A DNA stretch of 64,000 nt from Streptomyces iakyrus (GTDB lineage: Bacteria > Actinomycetota > Actinomycetes > Streptomycetales > Streptomycetaceae). The position numbers were made by a program, and so were the translations under genes. Where the stretch lies: contig NZ_JNXI01000015.1 of NCBI RefSeq assembly GCF_000717055.1, forward strand, positions 124,001 through 188,000, read 5' to 3'. The notes below the pieces were generated by a model. That model was given only the letters and a program-made list of their open reading frames with translations. It was not told where the DNA came from and did no database searches. Positions 48,341 to 57,025 of this stretch are shown here, piece after piece (the stretch's first letter is position 1; each line of letters opens with the position of its first letter).

Positions 48341-49612
48341 ATGCGGTGGATCCATGCCGCGGGTAGGGGCCTTCTCGTTCTCGTCGTGGTCCTGACAGGC
48401 TACGTCGCCGCCGGAGCGCAGGCGGGCGAGCCCCCCGAGGGGGGTCGCGGCCCCCTCACCCTGGCCACCGCCGGAGACCTCACCGGCTACCTCGGCCCCC
48501 TGCTGGAGGGCTGGAATCGCACCCATCCCGGCGAGAAGGTCACCCTCGTCGAACTGCCGGACTCGGCCGACGAGACCCAGGCCCAGATGGTCACCGACCT
48601 GCGCGACGGCGACCGCAGCCGGTTCGACGTGCTCAACATCGACGTCAACTGGACCCCGGAGTTCGCCGCGGCGGGCTGGATCAGACCCCTGCCCCGGGAC
48701 CGCTTCCCACTGAAGACCTTCCTCCAGCCGGTCGTGGACACGGCAACCTATGACGGGCGGCTCTACGCCGTCCCGTACGTCACCAACGCCGGCCTGCTCC
48801 TGTACCGCAAGGACGTCCTCGCCGTGGAGGGCGTCGCGCCGCCGCGCAGCTGGGCGGAGCTGGAGCGGTACGCGAAGACCATCGCCCCGAAGCACGGCCT
48901 GGACGGCTACGCCGGACAGTTCCTGCCGTACGAGGGCCTCACCGTCAACGCGGCCGAGGCCGTCTACTCGGCGGGCGGGTCGATCCTGGGCGACGAGGGC
49001 GAACGCGTCACCGTCGACTCGGCGGCCGCCCGCGAGGGCATCGGATTCCTGGCACGCGGGGTGCGCGAGGGCTGGATCCCCAGGGAAGCGCTGACCTACA
49101 AGGAAGAAGAGTCCAAACAGGCCTTCCAGGACGGCCGGCTGCTCTTCCTGCGGAACTGGCCGTACGCCTACGTCGGTGCCTCCGCCCCCGGTTCGAAGGT
49201 CGCCGGGAAGATCGGTGCCGTCCCCCTGCCCGGGCCCGACGGGCCGGGAACCAGCGTCCTGGGCGGCTCCAACCTGGCCGTCAGCGCCCACGCACGGCAC
49301 CCCGACTCGGCGGCCCGCCTGATCGCGTACCTCACCAGTGAGCCCGTCCAGCGCCAGGTCCTCACCCGTGGCGCGCTGCCGCCCGTACGGGCCGATCTCT
49401 ACCAGGACCCCGCGCTCATCCGCAGGTTCCCCTACCTGCCGACGCTGCGGACGAGTGTGCTGGCGGCCGAGCCGCGCCCCAAGAGCCCGCGCTACGACCA
49501 GGTCAGCCTCGTCGTGCAGGCGGTCGTGCACGACGCGATGGCCGGACACCAGGCGCCCGCGGCGGCGGTCCGGCGGCTGGCGCGAGAGCTCGCGGCCGTC
49601 TCGCACCGCTGA
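48341..49612 (+). CDS. Extracellular sugar-binding protein (family 1), without lipobox
   Basis: 423 residues of the MalE/ThuE type. The signal peptide RGLLVLVVVLTGYVAAGAQA ends in AQA and has no Cys, so this protein would be released rather than lipid-anchored, which is unusual for Streptomyces sugar binders. Core motifs are seen: FDVLNIDVNWTPEFAAAGWI, LYAVPYVTNAGLLLYRKDVL, KQAFQDGRLLFLRNWPYAYV and SVLGGSNLAVSAHARHPDSA. ATG 48341 has GGGAGGA; an in-frame GTG 18 bases upstream lacks one. No permease genes adjoin, but the AglF/AglG-type permeases lie 3 kb downstream on the same strand. Confidence 0.88.
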   Translation: MRWIHAAGRGLLVLVVVLTGYVAAGAQAGEPPEGGRGPLTLATAGDLTGYLGPLLEGWNRTHPGEKVTLVELPDSADETQAQMVTDLRDGDRSRFDVLNIDVNWTPEFAAAGWIRPLPRDRFPLKTFLQPVVDTATYDGRLYAVPYVTNAGLLLYRKDVLAVEGVAPPRSWAELERYAKTIAPKHGLDGYAGQFLPYEGLTVNAAEAVYSAGGSILGDEGERVTVDSAAAREGIGFLARGVREGWIPREALTYKEEESKQAFQDGRLLFLRNWPYAYVGASAPGSKVAGKIGAVPLPGPDGPGTSVLGGSNLAVSAHARHPDSAARLIAYLTSEPVQRQVLTRGALPPVRADLYQDPALIRRFPYLPTLRTSVLAAEPRPKSPRYDQVSLVVQAVVHDAMAGHQAPAAAVRRLARELAAVSHR

Positions 49613-49636
49613 CTCCGCTCAGCCGACCCCCCCTAC

Positions 49637-49651
49637 TTACTTGTTAGGTAA
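49637..49651. promoter_or_regulatory. Second copy of the PadR-type palindrome
   Basis: TTACTTGTTAGGTAA; read on the other strand it agrees with 12 of 15 bases of the site at 48271-48285. It lies 115-130 bp before the alpha-glucosidase start. Confidence 0.5.
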
Positions 49652-49766
49652 CGCGAGGGTCTCATCTTGCTTGATAACGCCCGATAAGTCCTGGTTCAGG
49701 CACCCCAACCCGTCGGTTCCTTCTGCCTTCTCATTGACACCCTCTCGACACGCCTACTTAACATGC

Positions 49767-51422
49767 ATGCATAACCGCTGCCCTTCTCAGAGACAGGTCG
49801 ATGGGTTGAACAGGCACCACTGGTGGCGTGACGCAGTGATCTACCAGGTCTACGTCCGCAGCTTCCTCGACAGCACCGGCGACGGCATCGGCGATCTCGC
49901 CGGCGTCCGGGCCGGACTGCCGTACCTCAAGAAGCTCGGCGTCGACGGGATCTGGCTGAGCCCCTTCTATCCCTCGCCGCAGCACGACCACGGCTACGAC
50001 GTGGCCGACTACTGCGATGTCGACCCGCTCTTCGGGGACCTCGGCGAGTTCGACCAGCTGGTCGGGGCCGCGCGGCGGCTCGGCGTCAAGGTGCTGCTCG
50101 ACATCGTCCCGAACCACTGCTCCAGTGAGCACCCCTGGTTCCGCGAGGCGCTCGCAGCGGCTCCCGGCAGCGAGGCCCGGGCCCGCTTCCACTTCGCCGA
50201 CGGCCGCAGCCCCGACGGGTCCGAGCCGCCCAACAACTGGCACGCCATGTTCGGCGGTCCCGCCTGGAGCCGGGTGACCGAGCCGGACGGGACGCCCGGC
50301 CAGTGGTACCTGCATATGTTCACGCCCGAGCAGCCCGACTGGAACTGGCGCGACCCCGAGGTCGCCGCCGAGTTCGACCGCGTGCTGCGTTTCTGGCTCG
50401 ACCGGGGGGTCGACGGCTTCCGCATCGACGTCGCCGCCGGCCTCTACAAGCACCCCGAGCTGCCCGACTCCGACGACCCCGAGGCCGACGCCCGCACCCG
50501 CGACTCGGTCAACCCCCTCGCCTGGAACCAGCCCGAGGTGCACGACGTGTGGCGGCGCTGGCGCTCCATATGCGAGGAGTACACCGAGCGCGACGGCTGC
50601 GAACGCCTCCTCGTCGGCGAGGTGTCCGTCCCGACCGCCCGCGAGCACGCGCAGTACGTCCGCCCCGACGAACTGCACCAGGCCTTCTTCTTCGACCTGC
50701 TCAGCGCCTCCTGGGACGCCGACGCGTTCCGGAAGGTCATCTCCGAGGCCATGGACGACATCGCCGGCACCGGCTCGACGGTCACCTGGGTCCTCAACAA
50801 CCACGACCAGGTCCGCACCGTCACCCGCTACGGCGAACCCGCCACCGAGGGCAGCGGCCTCGGCGCCGCCCGTGCCCGCGCCGCCGCGCTGCTCATGCTG
50901 GCCCTGCCCGGCGCCGCGTACATCTACCAGGGCGAGGAGCTCGGCCTGCCGGAGGTCGTGGACCTGCCCGACGACGTGCTCACCGACCCGATCTTCCGCC
51001 GCACCGGCAGCAGGGCCCGCATCCGCGACGGCTGCCGGGTCCCGCTGCCCTGGTCGGGCCAGGCCTCGCCGTTCGGCTTCACCCCGGGCGTCGAGAGCGC
51101 CAAGCCGTGGCTGCCGCAGCCGGAGTACTTCGCCGAGTACGCCACCGACCGCGCCCTCGCCGACACCCGCTCCTTCTGGCACCTGTACCGCGACGGCCTG
51201 CAACTGCGCGCCGCCCTGCCCCAGTTGGGCGAGGGCACGCTGCGCTGGCTGGACGCCCCGCCCGGCGTGCTGGCCTTCGAACGCGGCGACCTGGTCTGCG
51301 CCGTCAACTTCGGCACGGCCCCCACCCCCGCGCCGGTCCCCGGCACCCCCCTGCTCGCCAGCGGCCCCTGCCCGTCCGGAGTGCTCTCCGGCTCGACGGC
51401 CGCCTGGTGGATCCGTTCCTGA
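49767..51422 (+). CDS. GH13 alpha-glucosidase (oligo-1,6-glucosidase/AglA type)
   Basis: About 551 residues, cytoplasmic. GH13 regions in order: WWRDAVIYQVYVRSFLDSTG, DIVPNHCSSEHPWF, GFRIDVAAGL (nucleophile Asp), RLLVGEVSV (acid/base Glu), and WVLNNHDQVR (transition-state Asp). It hydrolyses maltose, isomaltose or related alpha-glucosides brought in by the downstream importer. Start: ATG 49767 has no clear ribosome-binding site; TTG 49806 with GACAGG upstream is an alternative close to the fold start (WWRDAV). A palindrome lies between it and the binding-protein gene; the set is agl-like: hydrolase, binding lipoprotein, two permeases. Confidence 0.92.
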   Translation: MHNRCPSQRQVDGLNRHHWWRDAVIYQVYVRSFLDSTGDGIGDLAGVRAGLPYLKKLGVDGIWLSPFYPSPQHDHGYDVADYCDVDPLFGDLGEFDQLVGAARRLGVKVLLDIVPNHCSSEHPWFREALAAAPGSEARARFHFADGRSPDGSEPPNNWHAMFGGPAWSRVTEPDGTPGQWYLHMFTPEQPDWNWRDPEVAAEFDRVLRFWLDRGVDGFRIDVAAGLYKHPELPDSDDPEADARTRDSVNPLAWNQPEVHDVWRRWRSICEEYTERDGCERLLVGEVSVPTAREHAQYVRPDELHQAFFFDLLSASWDADAFRKVISEAMDDIAGTGSTVTWVLNNHDQVRTVTRYGEPATEGSGLGAARARAAALLMLALPGAAYIYQGEELGLPEVVDLPDDVLTDPIFRRTGSRARIRDGCRVPLPWSGQASPFGFTPGVESAKPWLPQPEYFAEYATDRALADTRSFWHLYRDGLQLRAALPQLGEGTLRWLDAPPGVLAFERGDLVCAVNFGTAPTPAPVPGTPLLASGPCPSGVLSGSTAAWWIRS

Positions 51423-51446
51423 ACGACCCACGAGAGCACGCCCCGC

Positions 51447-51458
51447 AAGCGAACGCTT
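51447..51458. promoter_or_regulatory. Inverted repeat upstream of the binding lipoprotein gene
   Basis: AAGCGAACGCTT: 5-bp arms around AA, flanked on both sides by CGCAAG/CGCAAG. It could be an operator for LacI- or ROK-type control, or a processing hairpin that sets the ratio of binding protein to hydrolase. Confidence 0.4.
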
Positions 51459-51489
51459 CGCAAGTCAACTCCCCGAAGGGACATCAACG

Positions 51490-52815
51490 ATGATGCGACG
51501 ACGTACCACCCTGCTCACCGGCTGCACCGCCCTCGTCCTGGCGCTCGGCGCGACCGCCTGCGGCGGCGGCCCCGTCTCGGCCGGCGGCGGCGACAAGGCG
51601 CTCGGCGGCCAGACGGTCACCGTGGCCGGCGTCTGGTCCGGCACCGAGCAGAAGAACTTCCAGAAGGTGCTGGACGCCTTCACCGAGAAGACCGGCGCCA
51701 AGACGCAGTTCACGTCCACCGGCGACAACGTCTCCACCGTCGTCGGCAGCAAGATCGAAGGCGGTAACGCCCCCGACGTCGTGATGGTCCCGCAGGTCGG
51801 CGTGCTCAAGCAGTTCGCGCAGAAGGGCTGGCTCAAGCCGCTCTCCCAGAAGACCGAGCAGGCCGTCGACGCGGGCTACGCCCCCGTCTGGAAGAAGTAC
51901 GGCAGCGTCGACGGCACTCTCTACGGCCTGTACTTCAAGGCCGCCCACAAGTCGACCGTCTGGTACAGCCCCGACGCGCTGGAGCAGGCCGGCGTCAAGC
52001 CCCCTAAGTCCTACGACGAGATGCTGAAGGCCGGGCAGACCGTGTCCGACTCCGGCCTCGCCGCGTTCTCCGTCGCCGGACAGGACGGCTGGACCCTCAC
52101 CGACTGGTTCGAGAACGTCTACCTCTCCCAGGCCGGACCCGAGAAGTACGACGCCCTCGCGGCCCACGAGCTGAAGTGGACCGACGCGTCCGTCGTCGAC
52201 GCCCTCACCACCCTCGGCAAGCTCTTCAAGGACAAGCAGCTCATCGCCGGCGGCCAGAAGGGCGCCCTGAACACCGACTTCCCCGGCTCGGTCGAGAAGG
52301 TCTTCGGGCCCAAGCCCGAGGCCGGCATGGTCTACGAGGGCGACTTCGTCGCCGGTGTCGCCAAGGACCAGTTCGGCAAGAAGGTCGGCGAGGACGCCGA
52401 CTTCTTCCCCTTCCCGGCGGTCGGCGGCGGCGAGGCACCGGTGGTCAGCGGCGGAGACGCCGCCGTCGTCCTCAAGGACGGCAAGAACCAGAAGGCCGCC
52501 CAGGCCCTCCTGGAGTACCTCGCGACCCCCGAGGCCTCCGCCGTCTGGGCCGAGGCGGGCGGATTCCTCTCCCCGAACAAGAAGCTCGACCTCGCCTCCT
52601 ACGGCGACGACGTCACTCGTGCCACCGCCAAGTCCCTCGTTCAGGCCGGGGATTCGGTCCGCTTCGACATGTCCGACCAGGCCCCGGCCGCCTTCGGCGG
52701 CACGAAGGGCGCCGGCGAGTGGAAGCTCCTCCAGGACTTCCTGCGCGACCCGTCCGACCCGAAGGGCACCGCGGCGAAGCTGGAGGCCGCGGCGGCCAAG
52801 GCGTACCAGGACTGA
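51490..52815 (+). CDS. Alpha-glucoside ABC importer, binding lipoprotein (AglE-like)
   Basis: 441 residues of sugar-binding family 1. The signal peptide RRRTTLLTGCTALVLALGAT ends in a lipobox Cys (ATACGGG, about residue 24), so it is lipid-anchored. The mature core has VTVAGVWSGTEQKNFQKVLD, GGNAPDVVMVPQVGVLKQFA, AGMVYEGDFVAGVAKDQFGK and QALLEYLATPEASAVWAEAG. A paired ATG-ATG (51490, 51493) with GAAGGG upstream makes the exact start uncertain by one codon. It delivers alpha-glucosides to the two permeases that follow. No ATPase is coded here, as expected: Streptomyces use the shared MsiK. Confidence 0.92.
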   Translation: MMRRRTTLLTGCTALVLALGATACGGGPVSAGGGDKALGGQTVTVAGVWSGTEQKNFQKVLDAFTEKTGAKTQFTSTGDNVSTVVGSKIEGGNAPDVVMVPQVGVLKQFAQKGWLKPLSQKTEQAVDAGYAPVWKKYGSVDGTLYGLYFKAAHKSTVWYSPDALEQAGVKPPKSYDEMLKAGQTVSDSGLAAFSVAGQDGWTLTDWFENVYLSQAGPEKYDALAAHELKWTDASVVDALTTLGKLFKDKQLIAGGQKGALNTDFPGSVEKVFGPKPEAGMVYEGDFVAGVAKDQFGKKVGEDADFFPFPAVGGGEAPVVSGGDAAVVLKDGKNQKAAQALLEYLATPEASAVWAEAGGFLSPNKKLDLASYGDDVTRATAKSLVQAGDSVRFDMSDQAPAAFGGTKGAGEWKLLQDFLRDPSDPKGTAAKLEAAAAKAYQD

Positions 52816-52821
52816 TCCGCC

Positions 52822-54183
52822 ATGACAGCGACCATCGTCCAAGAGACGAACTCCCCACCACCCGGCCCGGTCGCCGACCGCACCCGGCGGCTGCGCCGGC
52901 GCGGCAAGATCATCGCCCTGCTGTTCGTGCTGCCCGCGCTGCTGCTGCTCGGCGCGCTGGTCGTCTACCCCGTGCTGTTCAGCATCGGCCGCAGCTTCTT
53001 CGACGCCTCCGGGACGAGCTTCGTCGGCGGCGACAACTACGCCGAGATGTTCCGCGACCCGGCGACCCTCAAGGCCGTACGCAACACGGCCATCTGGGTC
53101 GTCATCGCCCCGGCCCTGCTCACCGGTCTGGGCCTGATCCTCGCCGTGCTGGTGGAGAAGGTCCGCTGGGCGACGGCCTTCAAACTGCTCCTGTTCATGC
53201 CGATGGCGGTCTCCTTCCTCGCCGCCGGCATCATCTTCCGCCTCGCCTATGACGAGGACCCCGACAAGGGCGTGCTCAACGCGGCGGTGGTCTCCGTCCA
53301 CGACGCCTTCAAGGGGGAGTCCTCCTACCCGACGGCCCGGGCGCGGGACGGGCAGGGCCTGACGAAGGACAAGGACGGCTCCTACCGTACGAGCGCGAGC
53401 GTGTCGCCCGGGGACGCGGTGGTGCTGGGCCTGGTCGGCGTGCGGCCCGGCGACCTGCCGGGCGGGGCCGAGCCGGCCTACGCGGCGGCGGGACGCGAGG
53501 CCGCCGCCGACGAACTGCGCGGTGTCGTCTACCTGGACTTCACGCCCGGCGGGGGAGGCGAGCAGGGCAAGGTCGACCGCCGGGAGAGCGGACTGCCGCA
53601 GATGAAGGTCGAGGCGGTCCGCGACGGCGAGCAGGTCGCCTCGGCGACCACCGCCGCCGACGGCTCTTTCCGCTTCGAGGGACTCGAAGCGGGCTCCTAC
53701 GAGGTGAGACTGCCGTCGTCGAACTTCGCCCCGCCCTATGAGGGTGTCTCCTGGCTCGGTCCGGCGCTGGTCACGCCGGCGATCATCGGCGCGTACCTGT
53801 GGATCTGGACCGGTTTCGCCATGGTGCTGATCGGCGCGGGCCTGTCGACGCTGCCGCGGGACGCCCTGGAGGCGGCACGGATGGACGGCGCGAACGAGTG
53901 GCAGATCTTCCGCCGGATCACGGTGCCCCTGCTGGCACCCGTCCTGTCGGTCGTCTTCATCACCCTCGTCATCAACGTGATGAAGGTCTTCGACCTCGTC
54001 TACATCATCGCGCCCGGCCCCGTGCAGGAGGACGCGACCGTCCTCGCGACGCAGATGTGGCTGGTGTCGTTCGGCGGCGGCAACAACCAGGGACTCGGCA
54101 GCGCGCTGGGCGTGCTGCTCCTGCTGCTGGTCGTCCCGGCCATGGTGTTCAACGTCCGCCGCTTCCGAAGGAGTCAACGATGA
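52822..54183 (+). CDS. Alpha-glucoside ABC permease AglF-like, with large extracellular insert
   Basis: 453 residues, about 150 longer than usual MalF-type permeases of this group. Helix 1 is IALLFVLPALLLLGALVVYP. The EAA loop is EAARMDGANEWQIFRRITVP, as in binding-protein-dependent permeases. Between residues ~150 and ~310 sits an insert rich in Gly/Asp/Glu. It ends in a repeat-like strand pattern (GSFRFEGLEAGSYEVRLPSS) that looks like a CNA-B/SdrD-type beta-sandwich as found in surface proteins. The insert lies in an extracellular loop and may contact the binding protein or the wall. The ATG at 52822 follows the lipoprotein stop by 6 bp, and the stop overlaps the next gene by ATGA. Confidence 0.9.
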   Translation: MTATIVQETNSPPPGPVADRTRRLRRRGKIIALLFVLPALLLLGALVVYPVLFSIGRSFFDASGTSFVGGDNYAEMFRDPATLKAVRNTAIWVVIAPALLTGLGLILAVLVEKVRWATAFKLLLFMPMAVSFLAAGIIFRLAYDEDPDKGVLNAAVVSVHDAFKGESSYPTARARDGQGLTKDKDGSYRTSASVSPGDAVVLGLVGVRPGDLPGGAEPAYAAAGREAAADELRGVVYLDFTPGGGGEQGKVDRRESGLPQMKVEAVRDGEQVASATTAADGSFRFEGLEAGSYEVRLPSSNFAPPYEGVSWLGPALVTPAIIGAYLWIWTGFAMVLIGAGLSTLPRDALEAARMDGANEWQIFRRITVPLLAPVLSVVFITLVINVMKVFDLVYIIAPGPVQEDATVLATQMWLVSFGGGNNQGLGSALGVLLLLLVVPAMVFNVRRFRRSQR

Positions 54184-55019
54184 ACGCGGTCCGGCGCGGG
54201 CTGGGCAACGGAGTCGTCCAGGCCTTCCTCGTGGTGGTCGGCCTGGTGTGGATGACGCCCCTGGCCGGGCTGTTCCTGTCCTCGCTGCGGTCCGCCGAGG
54301 ACACGGCGAAGGGCGGCTGGTGGACGGTGTTCACCAGCCCCGGGCAGCTGTCCTTCGACAACTACTCCTCACTGCTGGGGAACGCCGGCATCACGCAGGC
54401 GTTCTGGAACACGGTGCTGATCTCGGTGCCGACGACCGTGCTGGTCGTGGTCGTCGCGGCACTCGCGGGCTACGCCTTCGCGTGGCTGGACTTCCCCGGG
54501 CGGGAGGCGATCTTCCTGGTGGTGGTCGCGCTGCTGGTGGTGCCGGTGCAGATCGGTCTGCTGCCGGTCGCCAAACTCTTCGGACACCTGGGCCTGTTCG
54601 GCACGATCCCCGGTGTCGTGCTCTTCCACGTCGCGTACGGCCTGCCCTTCGCGGTGTTCCTGCTGCGGAACTACTTCGCCGAGATGCCGAAGGAGATGCT
54701 GGAGGCGGCCCGCATGGACGGGGGCAGCGAGTGGCGCATCTTCACGCGGCTCGTCCTGCCCGTGGGGCGGCCCGCGATCGCCTCGCTGGCCATCTTCCAG
54801 TTCCTGTGGGTGTGGAACGACATGCTGGTGGCGCTGCTGTTCGCGGACAGTGCGTCGCAGCCGCTGACCGTGGAACTCCAGTCCCAGATACGCCAGTTCG
54901 GCAGCAACATCGATGTCCTGGCACCCGGGGCGTTCGTGTCGCTGGTCGTCCCTGTCGTCGTGTTCTTCGCGTTCCAGAGGCACTTCGTGCAGGGCGTGAT
55001 GGCCGGCTCGGTCAAGTAG
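54180..55019 (+). CDS. Alpha-glucoside ABC permease AglG-like
   Basis: 279 residues, six helices, MalG type. The EAA motif is EAARMDGGSEWRIFTRLVLP, and the end FAFQRHFVQGVMAGSVK is the usual MalG C-terminus. The ATG overlaps the AglF-like stop (ATGA), fixing the start; the longer frame further upstream reads through the partner gene. Forms the heterodimeric pore with the preceding permease. A 19-bp hairpin terminator follows. Confidence 0.94.
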   Translation: MNAVRRGLGNGVVQAFLVVVGLVWMTPLAGLFLSSLRSAEDTAKGGWWTVFTSPGQLSFDNYSSLLGNAGITQAFWNTVLISVPTTVLVVVVAALAGYAFAWLDFPGREAIFLVVVALLVVPVQIGLLPVAKLFGHLGLFGTIPGVVLFHVAYGLPFAVFLLRNYFAEMPKEMLEAARMDGGSEWRIFTRLVLPVGRPAIASLAIFQFLWVWNDMLVALLFADSASQPLTVELQSQIRQFGSNIDVLAPGAFVSLVVPVVVFFAFQRHFVQGVMAGSVK

Positions 55020-55059
55020 CCGCTGCACCAGGGAGGTCCGCCCCCTGGACCCCTGGACC

Positions 55060-55122
55060 TATGCCCACCCACCACCCGAAACTGCCCTTGAGAGGGGCAC
55101 CTGCGGGTGGTGGGTGGGCATA
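55060..55122. terminator. Strong bidirectional terminator between the agl-like cluster and pgl
   Basis: A 19-bp perfect stem (55060-55078 with 55104-55122) encloses a second hairpin (TGCCC...GGGCA). The two operons converge here. Confidence 0.9.
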
Positions 55123-55133
55123 GGCTTGGTTGG

Positions 55134-55919
55134 TTAAGCCGACGCCGGTGGATACAAGGAACGCGGCAGTCGGGAAGCCGCCGCCCCGTCCAGGAGCCAC
55201 AGGGTCCGGCTCCTGCCGTACGCCCCGGCCGCCGGAGCCTGGATCTCGCCCGCGCCCGAGAGGGCGATCGCCGCTGCCTGGGCCTTGTCCTCCCCGGCCG
55301 CGAGAAGCCACACCTCACGAGCTGCCCGGATCGCCGGCAGTGTCAGCGTCACCCGGGTCGGCGGCGGCTTGGGCGCGCCGTGGACGCCGACCACCGTGCG
55401 GTCGGTCTCCCGGACCGCCGGCAACTCCGGGAACAGCGACGCCACATGCGTGTCCGGCCCGACGCCCAGCATCAGCACGTCGAATGTGGGCACGGGGCCG
55501 TGGTTCTCCGGGCCCGCCGCCGCTGCCAGCTCCTCCGCGTACGCGGCGGCCGCCGCGTCCACGTCGGTGCCGTGCGGCCCGTCCGACGCGGGCATCGCGT
55601 GCACCCGCTTCGGATCCACCGGCACCGAGTCGAGGAGAGCCTCCCGCGCCTGGGTGACGTTGCGCTCCGGGTCGCCCTCGGGCAGGAACCGCTCGTCGCC
55701 CCACCAGAGGTCGAGCCGGCTCCAGTCGACCGCGTCCCGGGCGGGCGCCACGGCCAGGGCGGCCAGCAGGCCGTTGCCGTTGCGGCCGCCCGTCAGGACC
55801 ACGGACGCCGAACCCCGGGAGGCCTGCGCGTCCACGATCTTGGTGATCAGCCGGGCCGCCGCGGCCTGCGCCATCAGCTCCTTGTCGCGGTGCACGACCA
55901 GCTGCGGTGCCGTACTCAC
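55134..55919 (-). CDS. pgl: 6-phosphogluconolactonase
   Basis: 261 residues. It opens 6-phosphoglucono-lactone to 6-phosphogluconate in the oxidative pentose-phosphate pathway. The glucosamine-6-phosphate-isomerase-like fold is shown by SVVLTGGRNGNGLLAALAVA, LDLWWGDERFLPEGDPERNV, TFDVLMLGVGPDTHVASLFP and the end ARRVWLLAAGEDKAQ-like sequence (AREVWLLAAGEDKAQ). The GTG overlaps the opcA stop (GTGA). Last gene of the tkt-tal-zwf-opcA-pgl unit. Confidence 0.95.
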   Translation of the reverse strand: MSTAPQLVVHRDKELMAQAAAARLITKIVDAQASRGSASVVLTGGRNGNGLLAALAVAPARDAVDWSRLDLWWGDERFLPEGDPERNVTQAREALLDSVPVDPKRVHAMPASDGPHGTDVDAAAAAYAEELAAAAGPENHGPVPTFDVLMLGVGPDTHVASLFPELPAVRETDRTVVGVHGAPKPPPTRVTLTLPAIRAAREVWLLAAGEDKAQAAAIALSGAGEIQAPAAGAYGRSRTLWLLDGAAASRLPRSLYPPASA

Positions 55920-57025
55920 TTCGTCGTCGCCTTCCGTACCGGTTCCAGCTCGGGCGGTTCCCGCCTCACCGGTGCCTGCGCCGTCGCTTCCGCAGCGGGT
56001 GCTTTCGCAGCCGCTTCGACGGGAGCGGGTAGGGCGAGTCCTGCTCGCCCTTCACTTTTGGGCACCGACTGCACCGCCGACGCCGACTGCACCGGCGACG
56101 CGGACTTCAGGCGGTCCACCCCGTACCGCAGCGCCGACGCGTACGTGTCGTCCGGGTCGAGACGCCGCAGTTCCTCCGCCATCAGCTCGGCGGTCTCCCG
56201 GCGCTTGAGCGCCACGGCCCGGTCCGGCTGGCCCTCGATGGAGAGCGTCGCCAGGGATCCGTCGGCCCGGTCCAGCTTGATCGGGCCGCAGTTGGTGTCC
56301 ATCCGGACCGCCGTCAGACCGGGCCCGCTGGACAGCGACCGCTTCACGGGGACGTCCAGCCGGTCCGCGAGCCACATCGCCAGCAGCTCGCAGCTCGGGT
56401 TGAACTCCTCGCCCTCCACCTCGACGGCCCGGACCTCGCAGGCGACCTGGTCGAGGGCCGCCGCCAGCATGGAACGCCAGGGTGTGATGCGCGTCCAGGA
56501 CAGGTCCGTGTCGCCGGGGGTGTAGGTCCCGGACCGGGTGACCAGGTCCCGCACCGGCTGCTCGGAGGCGTACGTGTCGGTGACGCGGCGCTGCGCGAGG
56601 GCACCCAGGGGGTCCTTCGCCGGGTCGAGCGGCGCGTTCACCGGCCACCACACCACCACCGGGGCGTCCGGCAGCAGCAGCGGCAGCACCACCGACTGGG
56701 CGTGGTCCGCGACCTCGCCGTACAGCCGGAGCACCACCGTCTCACCGGAGCCGGCGTCGGCGCCGACCCGCACCTCCGCGTCGAGGCGGGACTGCGTACG
56801 GTCGCGGGGCGAACGGGAGACGCGCCTGATGACCACGAGCGTGCGCGAGGGATGCTCGTGCGCGGCGTCGCTCGCGGCCTTCAGCGCGTCGTAGGCGTTC
56901 TCCTCGTCCGTCACGATGACCAGCGTGAGCACCATGCCGACCGCCGGCGTGCCGATCGCCCTGCGCCCCTGCACCAACGCCTTGTTGACCTTGCTGGCGG
57001 TGGTGTCCGTGAGGTCTATCTTCAT
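55916..57025 (-). CDS. opcA: Glucose-6-phosphate dehydrogenase assembly protein OpcA
   Basis: 369 residues. OpcA activates G6PDH by redox-dependent assembly in cyanobacteria and is conserved next to zwf in Actinobacteria. Family features: MKIDLTDTTASKVNKALVQG (first 20), TLVVIRRVSRSPRDRTQSRL, and VVLPLLLPDAPVVVWWPVNA with the paired Trp. The C-terminal ~60 residues are an Ala/Pro/Val-rich tail of low complexity not needed for the fold. The ATG overlaps the zwf stop (ATGA). If zwf is truly broken, this gene would serve only a paralogue. Confidence 0.94.
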   Translation of the reverse strand: MKIDLTDTTASKVNKALVQGRRAIGTPAVGMVLTLVIVTDEENAYDALKAASDAAHEHPSRTLVVIRRVSRSPRDRTQSRLDAEVRVGADAGSGETVVLRLYGEVADHAQSVVLPLLLPDAPVVVWWPVNAPLDPAKDPLGALAQRRVTDTYASEQPVRDLVTRSGTYTPGDTDLSWTRITPWRSMLAAALDQVACEVRAVEVEGEEFNPSCELLAMWLADRLDVPVKRSLSSGPGLTAVRMDTNCGPIKLDRADGSLATLSIEGQPDRAVALKRRETAELMAEELRRLDPDDTYASALRYGVDRLKSASPVQSASAVQSVPKSEGRAGLALPAPVEAAAKAPAAEATAQAPVRREPPELEPVRKATTK

